Assembly: GCF_023898315.1 (NCBI RefSeq)
Contig: NC_064616.1
Coordinates: forward strand, 711,107,389-711,171,388
Reading direction: 5' to 3'
Origin: Schistocerca nitens
Lineage: Eukaryota > Arthropoda > Insecta > Orthoptera > Acrididae
DNA: 64,000 nucleotides
The notes under the pieces are model-generated. The model was not told the DNA's origin. It saw nothing but the letters and a program-made list of their open reading frames with translations, and made no database searches. This document shows positions 55,495-64,000 of the stretch, piece after piece (position 1 is the first letter of the stretch; the number at the start of each line of letters is the position of its first letter). The position numbers were made by a program, and so were the translations under genes.

Positions 55495-56098
55495 CCACTT
55501 CGGGTGTGCAGAGTCCCTTGCTGTTCATGTTGTATATTAATCACCTTGCGAGCAATACTAATAGTTACCTCAGACATTTTGCAGATGATGCAGTTATCTG
55601 TAATGAAGTTTTGGAAGAAGCTGCATAAATATCGTCAGATATGGATAAGATTTAGAAGTGGTGCAAAGATTAGCAACTTGCTTTAAATGTCCATAAATGT
55701 AAAATCGTACACTTCACAGTACAAAAAAGCGTTACTATAGTATAGTATCAGTGAGCCGCGGTTGGAATCGGTCATCTTATACAAATACCTCGGTGTAGCA
55801 CTTCGTAGCGATATGAAGAGGACTTACAGGGTGTCCAGAAAAGGACTCCCTGATTTCAAAATTAAATATCTCGAAAACAAAGATCGATAGAGGAATGCAG
55901 TAAACGGTATGTTTATTGTGTAAGCTGTAAGAAGTTTATACAGCAGTTTGAAACAATAGTTACAAAAGCTGCTAACAGATGGCGCTGTAATTGCCATACG
56001 TAATGCCTAGTATAAATAGTGATCCGAAGCCCAGAGCGATCAGTTCCACTATTGAAACGTGAAAGGAGGTTAGCGTACCGAAGGAAGAGATTAAAACC

Positions 56099-57361
56099 AT
56101 GTACTCCATTGAACAACGCGTTTTTCTGGTACTAGAGCACCACAGGTTGGAAGAGAGTCCTACGGCAACAAGGCGAAGTTTTCAAACCCGCTTTAATGTT
56201 CCAAAAGGACCCGATGCGAAAACCATTGTACGCTCTTCGCAAAATTTCAACTAACAGGCATCGTAACTGATGATATAGTGGGGCATGTTGGCCGCAAGCA
56301 AACCGCAGTTACGCCTGAAAATATCGCCACAGTTTCTGGAATTATTCAGCGAAATCCAATGTCATCCGTCCGTAGAATTGCATCTGAGACTGGTTTGAAG
56401 CGTTCCACCACGCAGAAAATACTGAGAAAGAGCCTACACATGTTTCCATTCAAAATTCAAACGCACCAGGCCATAACCGTACGAGCTGTGCAACAAAGCC
56501 GGCCGGAGTGGCCGTGCGGTTCTGGGCGCTACAGTCTGGAACCGAGCGACCGCTACGGTCACATGTTCGAATCCTACCTCGGGCATGGATGTGTTAGTTC
56601 TACGTTCTAGGCGACTGATGACCTCAGAAGTTAAGTCGCATAGTGCTCAGAGCCATTTGAACCATTTTGTGCAACAAAGGGTTGCCTTTGCTAATCAGAT
56701 GCTCACAATGATTGATAGTGAAGGATTTGATGTTGGCTGCATCTGGTTTACAGATGAAGCACACTTCCACCTGAATGGATACGTGAATAAGCAGAACTGG
56801 TGATTTTGGGGTTCCGAAAAGCCATATTGGTGTGAAGCGAAACCCCTGTATTCTCCTAAAGTTACTGTGTGGGCTGCAGTATGCAGCAGAGGCATTACTG
56901 GCCCTTTCTTCATTCGAGAAACGGTCACTGGTGCACGTTACGTTGCAATTTTAGAACAATTTGTCGCCACACAGCAAGCGTTAGAGGATCGACCAGGTAC
57001 TGAATGGTTTATGCAAGATGGAGCCCGACCACACCGGACCGAACAAGTGTTTCTCTTTCTTGAGAAATACTTCGGGAATCGAGTCATTGCTTTGGAATAT
57101 CCCAAATTTACTGGTGCAGACATGGATTGGCCTCCATATTCGCCGGATTTGACTCCCTGTGACTTTTTTTTGTGGGGCACAGTGAAAGACATGGTCTACC
57201 CGAAGCATCCCGCCACGCTGGACGAGCTTGAATCGGCGATCTTTGTGGCATGTGAATCCATTTCGGTTGACACAGTACGAAATGTGATGGCGAATTTCAT
57301 TCGTCGTTTGCGTCACCTCTGTAGTGCCAATGGTGAACATTTTGAAAGCATTGTGATGTGA
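56099..57361 (+). pseudogene. mariner-like transposase, SINE-interrupted
   Basis: Start 56099 (MYSIEQRVFLVLEHHRLEES, then TATRRSFQTRFNVPKGPDAK; DUF4817-type helix-turn-helix). A stop and shift near 56250 precede VGHVGRKQTAVTPENIATVS and NPMSSVRRIASETGLKRSTT. The SINE splits VRAVQQ|RVAFANQM. After it: IWFTDEAHFHLNGYVNKQNW (first Asp) then TGA in place of a residue at 56801-56803, TVWAAVCSRGITGPFF from 56867, WFMQDGARPHRTEQ (second Asp), DMDWPPYSPDLTPCDFFLWG (third Asp) and a C-terminus ending ANGEHFESIVM at 57361. I count 47 residues between second and third Asp, longer than classical mariner 34 because of a PKFTGAD-type insertion. Confidence 0.9.
56499..56667 (+). mobile_element. tRNA-derived SINE, copy 9 (internally deleted)
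   Basis: Perfect 12 bp duplication tgtgcaacaaag at 56487-56498 and 56668-56679. The body lacks about 25-30 bp (ggatgtgttagttctacgtt). It shares accgagcgaccg and gttaagtcgcatag with copy 3 at 12622, so both belong to one subgroup. Confidence 0.95.
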
Positions 57362-58088
57362 TTGTTTGCAAAGATTGTTTTCATACGACTATTTCACTTA
57401 TGTATGTTGATATGAGCTGTACAGCGTACAGCGCCATCTGTTAGCAGCTTTTGTAAGTATTATTTCAAACTGCTGTATAAACTTCTTACAGCTTTCACAA
57501 TAAACATACCGTTTACTGCATTCCTCAATCGATCTTTGTTTTCGAGATATTTAATTTTGAAATCAGGGAGCCCTTTTCTGGACACCCTGTATCACATAGG
57601 CTCAGTCGTGGGTAAAACAGGTGGCAGACTTCTGTTTATTGGTAGAATAATAGGAAAATGCAATCGATCTATAAAGACGATTGCTCACAGATCCCTCTCG
57701 CGACCCTTCGTAGAATACTGCTCAAGTGTGTGGGACCCGTGCCAGATGGGACTGTCAGGGGATATTGAACATACACAGAGAAGGGCAGCACGATTAGTCA
57801 CTTTTTTTTTAACCTACAGGAGTGTGTCATTGAGGTGTTGAGTGACTTAGTGTGTCACTGAGATGCTGAGACAACTGAACTACTAGACTCGTGAAGATAG
57901 ACGGAAACTATCCCGAAAACGTCTGCTGACAAAGCTTCAAGAACCGGCTTTAAATGATGACTCTAGAAATGTACAGCAAGCCCCTACATAACGCTCCCAT
58001 AGGGGTTGCCAGGTTAATTACAGCATGTACAGTGGCATTTAAGCAATCATTTTTCCCGCGCTCCGTACGTGAATGGAATGGAACGGGG

Positions 58089-58104
58089 CGGGGGGGGGGG
58101 GGGG
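58089..58104. repeat. poly-G run
   Basis: About 16 G following cggggcg, in the LINE 3' end. Confidence 0.9.
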
Positions 58105-58143
58105 ATAACCAGGTACACTAGAACGCAATCTCTGCCGTGCACT

Positions 58144-58342
58144 AGCCGGCCCCTGTGGCCGAGCGGTTCTAGGCGCTTCAGTCCGGAACCGCGCTGCTGC
58201 TACGGTCACAGGTTCGAATCCTGCATCGGGCATGGGTGTATGTGATGTCCTTAGGTTAGTTAGGTTTAAGTAGTTCTAAGTTCTAGGGGACTGATGACCT
58301 CAGATGTTAAGTCCCATAGTGCTCAGAGCCATTTGAACCATT
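58144..58342 (+). mobile_element. tRNA-derived SINE, copy 10
   Basis: Full-length, ccgcgctgctgctacgg head subtype (as copy 1). Duplication tgccgtgcact (58133-58143) versus tgtcgtgcact (58343-58353), 11 bp with one mismatch. It sits in the 3' end of the LINE. Confidence 0.94.
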
Positions 58343-58701
58343 TGTCGTGCACTTGTGGTGTAAACGAAGTCGTCGTCCCGGTTTCGACAAAGTCGTGCAG
58401 ACACTGCGTAAGGGCGCTGATGCCTACACCCACACCCATCATCATCCCTGCAGTCTTCTTCGAGTTCCAATCAACTCTGTTTATTGTTTAATGTGGAGGC
58501 GACTGCTTTCTACACTGCTGACCGTTAAAATTTCAACAACAAGAAGAAGAGTAAGTAACGAATTTTTACTTTGGTGCCGATACAGTCCAGTAGGAGGAAT
58601 ACATAACTAAATTTGTAGGTTATCTAGGGGTATATAGGGTGCAAAATGTAGTACGTAGAGCTGTCACGTCTAACAGTAGCAACGACGCCTCTAACCCAGC
58701 T

Positions 58702-58897
58702 AGCCGGCCGCGGTGGTCTCGCGGTTCTAGGCGCGTGGTCCGGAACCGTGCGACTGCTACGGTCGCAGGTTCGAATCCTGCCTCGGGCATGGATGTGTGT
58801 GATGTCCTTAGGTTAGTTAGGTTTAAGTAGTTCTAAGTTCTAGGGGACTGATAACCACAGCAGTTGAGTCCCATAGTGCTCAGAGCCATTTGAACCA
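58702..58897 (+). mobile_element. tRNA-derived SINE, copy 11
   Basis: Full-length; perfect 12 bp duplication tctaacccagct at 58690-58701 and 58898-58909. It has a third head variant (gtggtccggaaccgtgcgac) and shares ccacagcagttgagtccc with copy 1. Confidence 0.96.
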
Positions 58898-59333
58898 TCT
58901 AACCCAGCTGGGCAGTGACCAACTGAGGTTGGATGACAGATAGGGGTACGTCATTCAGTGCTGCTTCAGCCACCTGCCAGACTAAATCAGCCGTAGTGGC
59001 TGACGAGTAGTGGCGTGCCACTTTCTCGGCAACTTATATCCAATAGTTTTCAGTAGCTGAGATATCTGGAGAACGTGTGCGTCTTCATGTTTTCGCGGCA
59101 CAGTGACAGTTGCATTAAATTTCGGGCGTGCAGCCGCGTAAATTCCACTTCTTCTGATATTTCGGCTTTTAAACTCGCGGACCGCGCCCCCGATCGGCGG
59201 CATACAGGTACAACTTATGCATGAATTAGATCTGTGGTAGCACAGTCTGTGGACGCTGGGATGTCGATGTATCATGCGAACTGTACTGTCGCTACTGTCT
59301 TTGTAAGTTTATTACAGAAAGTACCGGATATCA

Positions 59334-59558
59334 TTATTTGTCCAAGCTCAAGCCGCCATCTCTGTTAATTAAACTCGTCGCCAACGGAATTTCAGTTGCT
59401 TCTTTCACTATTGAGTCCCAGAAGGATGAAGTCCAGGCTAAAATTTCGGCGTTTTGATGTATAGTGCCAGGTGTAAAAAGCCTGCCCCTTTCCACCAGAA
59501 GGTTTGAGAAGACTGAAACCAAGTGGTACGATTCCTCAGAGGCTTTATGGACTTCCAA
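59334..59558 (-). pseudogene. inverted GIY-YIG C-terminal copy
   Basis: Minus frame of 74 codons. Its second half reads AEILAWTSSFWDSIVKEATE, IPLATSLINRDGGLSLDK and stop, the C-terminal end of the Penelope nuclease (usually ..FWxRxIKEAxEIRLA..NLINRDGGxxLDxAW). The plus-strand copy of this end is at 60690-60790. The first 25 residues antisense the RT start and are not meaningful. Confidence 0.72.
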
Positions 59559-60620
59559 AGATCCGTAAGAGAGATATTTCCTATGCGTTAAGTAGTGATT
59601 AACACTGGCTCTCCAACCTATGACTGTGCCAAATACTTCACGTCGTTATTAAGCGCTATTGTGTTCATCACATACGCAACTCTGCGGACTTCATTGACAA
59701 ACTGAAATCACTGAAACTGAAAAGTTCTAATATATTAGTCAGTTTCGATGTACTTCGTTATTCACAAAGGTACCCTTTTCAGCACCATTATCTCTTATCG
59801 ACTACCTTTGATAAAGAAATTTCAGCTTTGTTTAAACATATCATGACCTCGCCATGCTTTTTATTTAATAACGAATTTTTTGAACAGACTGACGGTGTCG
59901 CCATGGATAGTCCCTTGTCGCCCTTGGTCACCAACTTATTTATGGAGAATTCGAGGAAAAGCCGCTGGAATGTGCTAGCTTGAAGCCCACAGTATTATGG
60001 AGGTATGTTGATGGCACAGTTGTTGCGTGGCTCCATGGTGAAGATAAACGATAAGAATTTTTAAACCATCTGAATTCTATCCCAAGAGAAACTCAGTGTA
60101 CAATGAAAATCGAAAAAGAGAGATGCCTTCCATTTCTTGATGTTTTGGTACTACGCAAAAATGATGGCAATTTGGGGCATTCACTGTATCTGAAACAGAT
60201 GCACATGGATTTATATTTACGTGCAAATAGCTGCCACAATCCTTCCCAGACGATGAGTGTTCTCAGGACTCTGGTACACAGAGCACACATCATTGCTGAC
60301 GAGAGCAATCTGGAGGACGAGCTTCTACACTTGAAAAGAGTTTCTGAAGCCAACGGGTATTCTCCTCAGGAGACACGTAAGGCATTGCGAGTCATACCAA
60401 CGGTGGGCATAAGGAATGCAGAGAGGGAGATGGAAAGTTTTAAATCCATGGCTTTCCTGCATATTTGGGAAGCCTATCGTCAAAAATTGGGCGGATCCTC
60501 GGCAAACTCAAAGTGATTGTTCGCCTCCATCAAATACTGTGCTTCGGAAGCCTGGGGTTTACGAGATCCCCATGAAAGATGGACAGAACACCGCAGGTAC
60601 CCCGACTGTTGCAATCTAAT
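59480..60620 (+). pseudogene. Penelope-like RT and GIY-YIG remnant
   Basis: Plus-strand blocks: PEGLRRLKPSGTIPQRLYGL then PKIRKRDISY near 59500-59570; ADFIDKLKSLKLKSSNILVS and FDV near 59690-59750; FDKEISALFKHIMTSPCFLF and EQTDGVAMDSPLSPLVTNLF near 59810-59940; WRYVDGTVVAWLHGED near 60000-60045; open frame 60103-60516 (137 codons) with CLPFLDVLVLRKNDGNLGHS, LYLRANSCHNPSQTMSVLRT and LVHRAHIIADESNLEDELLH; then KPGVYEIPMKDGQ near 60550 (start of GIY-YIG). The RT catalytic YVDD reads YVDG and GVAMGSP reads GVAMDSP, so the enzyme is dead. Confidence 0.85.
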
Positions 60621-61110
60621 AAATCGGCTGTCCAGAGCACAGTATTGACACTATCCACTCTATGGTGTACGAAAATGTCGAAATTTCAGCCGTAACTTAA
60701 TCTTTCTGAGACTCAGTAGTGAAAGAAGAAACTGAAATTCACTTGACGACGAATTTAATTAATAGAGACGGCGGCTTCAGTTTGGATAAATAATGGAATT
60801 CCGCAATTTTCTGTAATTAACTAACAAAGACGTTGCCACAATACAACTCACAGTAATACATTGTTATCGCAGCGTTATGTAAATGTTGCACGTCTCTGGC
60901 GCCGATCAACGTCTCTGGCGCCTTGTGCATCTGTGGCCGCATGCGCAGTGGCGCGGCCCGCGAGTTTATAAGGACGGAGCGAGTGCTGGAGCGTCAGTCA
61001 TTCGGCTCACTCTGAAGATGGCTGAACTATACACAGCCGAAATATCAGAAGAAGTGGAATTTACTCGGGTGCACGACCGAAATTTAGTGACCATCTGGAA
61101 AACGTGTTGG

Positions 61111-61576
61111 CCAGGACAACAGTCGAACACCCTCTGTATCGAGGTAGGTGAGGACAGCACGGGCAGCTTGAGGACTTGCCTCCCCATGCTAAAAGCGTCA
61201 GAGAGACTGCGAAGATAGGACATAGCGCAAATATGCATGCCATCCTAGTATCCTACGTAACGTGACCAGCGGTATCGCGGAACGATAAACTGCAGTCTCA
61301 ATAGGTCACGATCCAACCTCCGTTGAATTCAGACAGGTGCTGATAGACGTTTCTCCTTCCTACATGAGGCAAAGCACGATCTTCTCACAATCACAGTATT
61401 CAATTGCGATTTCTGATTGAGAGCCCGCTGCGTAATCTATCCTTCCACGGTGTGGCAATATCAATGGCCAGCAGTGCAGGAGATACGTGAACTCATGGAC
61501 TCTGATGACAACGCCCTGGTAATTAACGACCCCAATTTTAAGATTTTTACCCTCCACAATTGCTAGTCAGTTGGTT
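61111..61576. other. unassigned spacer
   Basis: No gene or TE recognised. A 111-codon plus frame (60883-61218) overlaps the Penelope terminal repeat and is probably not coding. Confidence 0.4.
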
Positions 61577-62830
61577 GTTTTTGTGGTGTTCAGTTCGAAG
61601 ACTGGTTTGATGCAGCTGTCCATGCTATTCTATCCTGTGCAAGCCTCTTCATATCCGAATAACTCCTGCAACATACATCCTTCTGAATCTGCTTACTTGG
61701 ACTCCCTTATAATTTTGACTCCTCGCGCTTCCCTGTAGTACTAAATTGGTGATCCCCTGACGTCTCAAAATTTGTTCTACCAACCGATCCCTTTCTCTAG
61801 TCTGGTTGTGCCACAAATTTCTTTTCTCCCAGTTCTTTTCAGTTCCTTCTCACTAGTTATGTGAGCTACCCATCCAATCCTCAGCATTCTTCTGTAGCAC
61901 TACATTTCAAAAGCTTCTTTTCTCGTCTTGTCTAAAATGTTTATTGTCCATGTTTCACTTCCATACATGGCTACACTCCACACAAACACTTCCAGAAAAG
62001 ACGCCGTGATACGTAAATCTATGTTTGATGGCAATAAATTTCTTTTCTTCAGAAACGATTTTCTTGCCATTGCCAGTCTGCATTTTACGTCTTCAGTACT
62101 TCGCCCATCATCAGTTTCTTTGAGCCTAAATAGTAAAACTCCATTAGTACTACTTAAAATGTCTCGTTTCCTAATCTGATTCCCCCAGCATCACCTGATT
62201 CAATTGGAGTACATTGTGTTATCTTTGTTTTGCTTTTGTTGTTGTTGTTCATTTTCTATTGTCCTGTCAGGATACAGTCATTCCGTTCAATTGTTCTTCC
62301 AAGTCCTTTGCTGTCTCTGACAGAATTGAAATGTCATCTCCAAATCTCAAAATTTTCATTTCTTCTTCCTGAACTTGAATTCATACTCCAAATCTTTCTT
62401 TGGTTTCCGTTACTATTTTCTCAGTGTATAGACTGAATATCTGGGATTCTACAACCTTGTCTCACTCCCTTCTCAACCACTGCTTCCTTTTCGTGCCTCT
62501 CGACTCTTAAAACTGCCGCCTGGTTACTGTAAGAGTTGTAAATAGCCGTTCGCTCCCTGTATTTTACTGCTGCTACCTCCAGAATTTCAAAGAGTGTGTT
62601 CCAGTCCACATTATCAAAAGCTTTCTTTGCGTCTACAAATCCTTTAAACATAGGACTGCCTTTGCTTAGCCCATCTTCTAAGATAAGTCGTAAGGCCAGT
62701 GTTGCCTCGCGTGATCCTACATTTCTCCGGAATCGAAACTGACCCTTCTCGAGTTGTTGTTCTGCCAGTTTTTCCATTCTCCTGCAAAGAATACGTGTTA
62801 GTGTTTTGGAAATCATTTGGTTATATTCAT
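61577..62830 (-). pseudogene. LINE RT (family B), minus strand
   Basis: Non-LTR retrotransposon, RT domain through the 3' region, best seen in the minus frame 62816-62421 (131 codons): MISKTLTRILCRRMEKLAEQ, KGQFRFRRNVGSREATLALR, GFVDAKKAFDNVDWNTLFEI, VKYRERTAIYNSYSNQAAVL and GVRQGC. The FVDxxKAFD motif keeps its catalytic Asp. Downstream (to 61577) the plus strand reads the antisense of the post-RT region (for example caaatttcttttctcccagt). The FADD-bearing part around 62330-62350 is frameshifted. The 3' end near 61577 lacks a clear tail. Confidence 0.82.
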
Positions 62831-64000
62831 GTAAATTGGTTTATTGGGCAGTGGGTTTTCACCTGTACACTTCTTAATTCCGCAGCATCTACAGTCCATG
62901 AAAAAGTGCGTTCCACGCGTATTCTGCTACTGGAGTGGTCGTTTTCGTTTTACGGTCCACGGTTCAAACGTGACCTATCCAGGATCACTTCATAAGTCCA
63001 CACCGTTTATTTCAGGTCAAGGTATCTACAGTCGAATCCTTCGCAGGAACCATGAAGTGTTTCGTTTAGTCTCCACTCTGCTCCAAATAAGAGTACCCGA
63101 TCGGTCCGTATATTGTGTCCGACATGAGCGACGATCTGTACCGACTGAAACCTGTGCACTGGGAAAGGTTCTTCCGCATGAGGGATGATTTCTCCAGAGA
63201 TAAACACAGTTAGGGTATGAGAGTCTTTCCTTTCCTCGTGACGCTGTTCCCTTAAGAGGGCGATGACTTCAGAGCTGCCTGCAACAAGTATTTGTTTCGT
63301 ATCCACGTGTGGCTGTCCATACCATCTGTGCCGCCTGAGCAACAGATTAAAAGATGGCTCACTCTGGCTTATTACGTGGAGATCTCAGAAAGTAAGGTTC
63401 ACACGTCGCTCCCCGCTAAGACCATTGCGCAACAAGAGTTGAGCATTGCCATAAGAGAGACCTGCAGACACAATTCTGCTGTGGTGTGGTACTGATAGCA
63501 TATGCATCGTAGTTGACAGTGCGAGGGTGAAATGGCGCAGCAACCGGAGACATACTCCAAAGGTGAAGTACATAGGACAACACGATTCTTGTGGTTAAAA
63601 TTGCACACAGATCTAGTGACCGTATTGGAAAATAGTGTCGTGTAGCTGTGTCATTTTGAAGTGCAGTACAGAATTCAATGAAAGTCACTTGACTTGCCGT
63701 AACCATGTGTAACTAACTTTTCTAAGTCCTCTTGTATAAGCGTGGGACAATACCTAGACATAATCGTTAGAACAATTCTGCCATTCGTCATACAAAACTT
63801 TTAGAGCAGGATTCTGTGCGGATCACGTCGGAATAAGTAGAAACAGGGCAGATTCAGGATATGGCGTTCGCGACAGAAGCACACTATCCTTCAGCCGATT
63901 CACTCTGCCAGCAGCGATATTTCATGCATAGATGTAAGGAAACGTTAGTACGGGGTTGGTAACCATTGTTGCTGGACACTGGCGACGTCTCCTGGGCCAG
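62831..64000. other. unclassified end of window
   Basis: The longest frame is 111 codons on the minus strand (63342-63007), with balanced composition (for example HAEEPFPVHRFQSVQIVAHV), no recognised family, and ending next to the LINE. It could be a fragment of a TE ORF or a host exon. Nothing else stands out. Confidence 0.35.

Larger units (their letters stand above)
55827..57589 (+). mobile_element. mariner-like transposon with 163 bp TIRs
   Basis: Starts cagggtgtccagaaaaggac, flanked by TA at 55825-55826 and 57590-57591. Terminal inverted repeats 55827-55989 and 57427-57589 are 163 bp each with about five mismatches by my count. One transposase gene on the plus strand, interrupted by a SINE. 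It lies inside a LINE. Confidence 0.96.
55500..58080 (+). pseudogene. LINE RT 3' half (family A), split by mariner
   Basis: Plus strand: SPLLFMLYINHLASNTNSYL then RHFADDAVICNEV (FADD intact) near 55515-55610, YKYLGVALRSDMKRTY up to the mariner at 55826, and from 57591 HIGSVVGKTGGRLLFIGRII, RSLSRPFVEYCSSVWDPCQM and IEHTQRRAARLV, with later decay; the end at 58020-58080 (gtggcatttaagcaatcatt, cccgcgctccgtacgtgaat) is the family's 3' end, cut short by poly-G and a SINE. Same family as 14600-15545. Confidence 0.85.
58990..61110 (+). mobile_element. Penelope-like element with inverted partial repeats
   Basis: A central plus-strand RT-nuclease remnant is flanked on the left (59000-59460) by a reverse-complement copy of its own 3' part (60690-61110). 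Shared landmarks: aattaa(t/c)agagacggcggctt at 60757 matching the complement near 59360; the pair taacaaagacg; gcggcccgcgagtttataag matching 59160-59185; agccgaaatatcagaagaag (61040) matching 59140-59160. Such inverted partial copies next to the body are typical of Penelope-like elements. The outermost edges were not resolved. Confidence 0.78.

Noticed and set aside
55392..55686. Frames with poly-Val/Ala or poly-Ala/Thr on both strands
   Set aside because: Translations of the (GTG)n(GCC)n microsatellite.
60883..61218. 111-codon plus frame near the Penelope terminal repeat
   Set aside because: Overlaps terminal-repeat sequence that is also present in inverted form at 59 kb; not a separate gene.
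1..64000. LTR retrotransposons or integrated viral sequences
   Set aside because: I looked for protease, RT-integrase order, paired LTRs and viral replicase motifs and saw none; all RT traces fit LINE or Penelope types.

Overview
This is a piece of an animal nuclear genome, almost certainly an insect and most likely an orthopteran of the grasshopper/locust type. It is AT-rich, has no compact operons, no long host reading frames and no prokaryotic signals. It carries 12 copies of one tRNA-headed SINE whose body (motifs such as gatgtccttaggttagtta, ggggactgatgacc and gctcagagccatttgaacca) I associate from memory with Schistocerca; that species-level link was not tested by any search. Nearly everything that can be recognised is transposable-element (TE) sequence: Tc1/mariner superfamily DNA transposons, pogo/Tigger-like and piggyBac-like remnants, at least two LINE lineages plus Jockey-type LINEs, Penelope-like elements, four kinds of tRNA-derived SINE, fold-back/MITE-like elements with long inverted repeats, and microsatellites. 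Only one transposase frame looks uninterrupted (Tc1 at 34996-36018, minus strand, 340 aa).

Layout. 0.5-2.9 kb: a decayed pogo/Tigger-like transposase carrying a LINE tail, abutting a truncated Tc1. 3.6-4.7 kb: a Penelope-like remnant split by a SINE, and a second SINE. 5.3-10 kb: LINE RT scraps, a Jockey endonuclease domain, and a mariner end with an inverted duplicate of its own coding sequence. 11.4-13.5 kb: a Tigger-like element that lost its catalytic core, then a mariner split by a SINE. 14.3-15.5 kb: SINE and LINE. 15.6-20.2 kb: the longest TE-poor stretch, with one weak candidate host exon. 20.2-24.8 kb: a Tc1 split by a LINE, a mariner scrap, an internally deleted mariner and another SINE type. 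27.3-28.5 kb: an element with about 280 bp inverted repeats, each arm containing a tRNA-like module. 29.5-31.0 kb: a nearly whole mariner with DD41D spacing. 31.4-31.7 kb: a perfect 44 bp palindrome inside an insertion. 33.2-36.5 kb: a three-level nest (fold-back element, fold-back mariner, intact Tc1). 37.7-41.4 kb: Tc1 remnants, a MITE, a SINE and a LINE end tailed by (TA)n. 41.4-46.2 kb: little recognisable. 46.2-51.4 kb: Tc1 with a SINE and several SINE types, one a head-swapped chimera. 51.6-58.9 kb: piggyBac remnant, a Jockey LINE split by a fold-back mariner, a second LINE split by a mariner that is itself split by a SINE, and two more SINEs. 59.0-62.8 kb: a Penelope-like element flanked by its own inverted partial repeats, then a LINE RT. 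The end is unclassified.

There is no pathway logic between genes here. The biology is insertion history: target-site duplications, nesting order and shared breakpoints let many insertions be placed in relative time. The most unusual items are the long inverted-repeat elements with tRNA-like modules, the fold-back mariners, the SINE that shares its tail but not its head with the main family, and the three-level nest.
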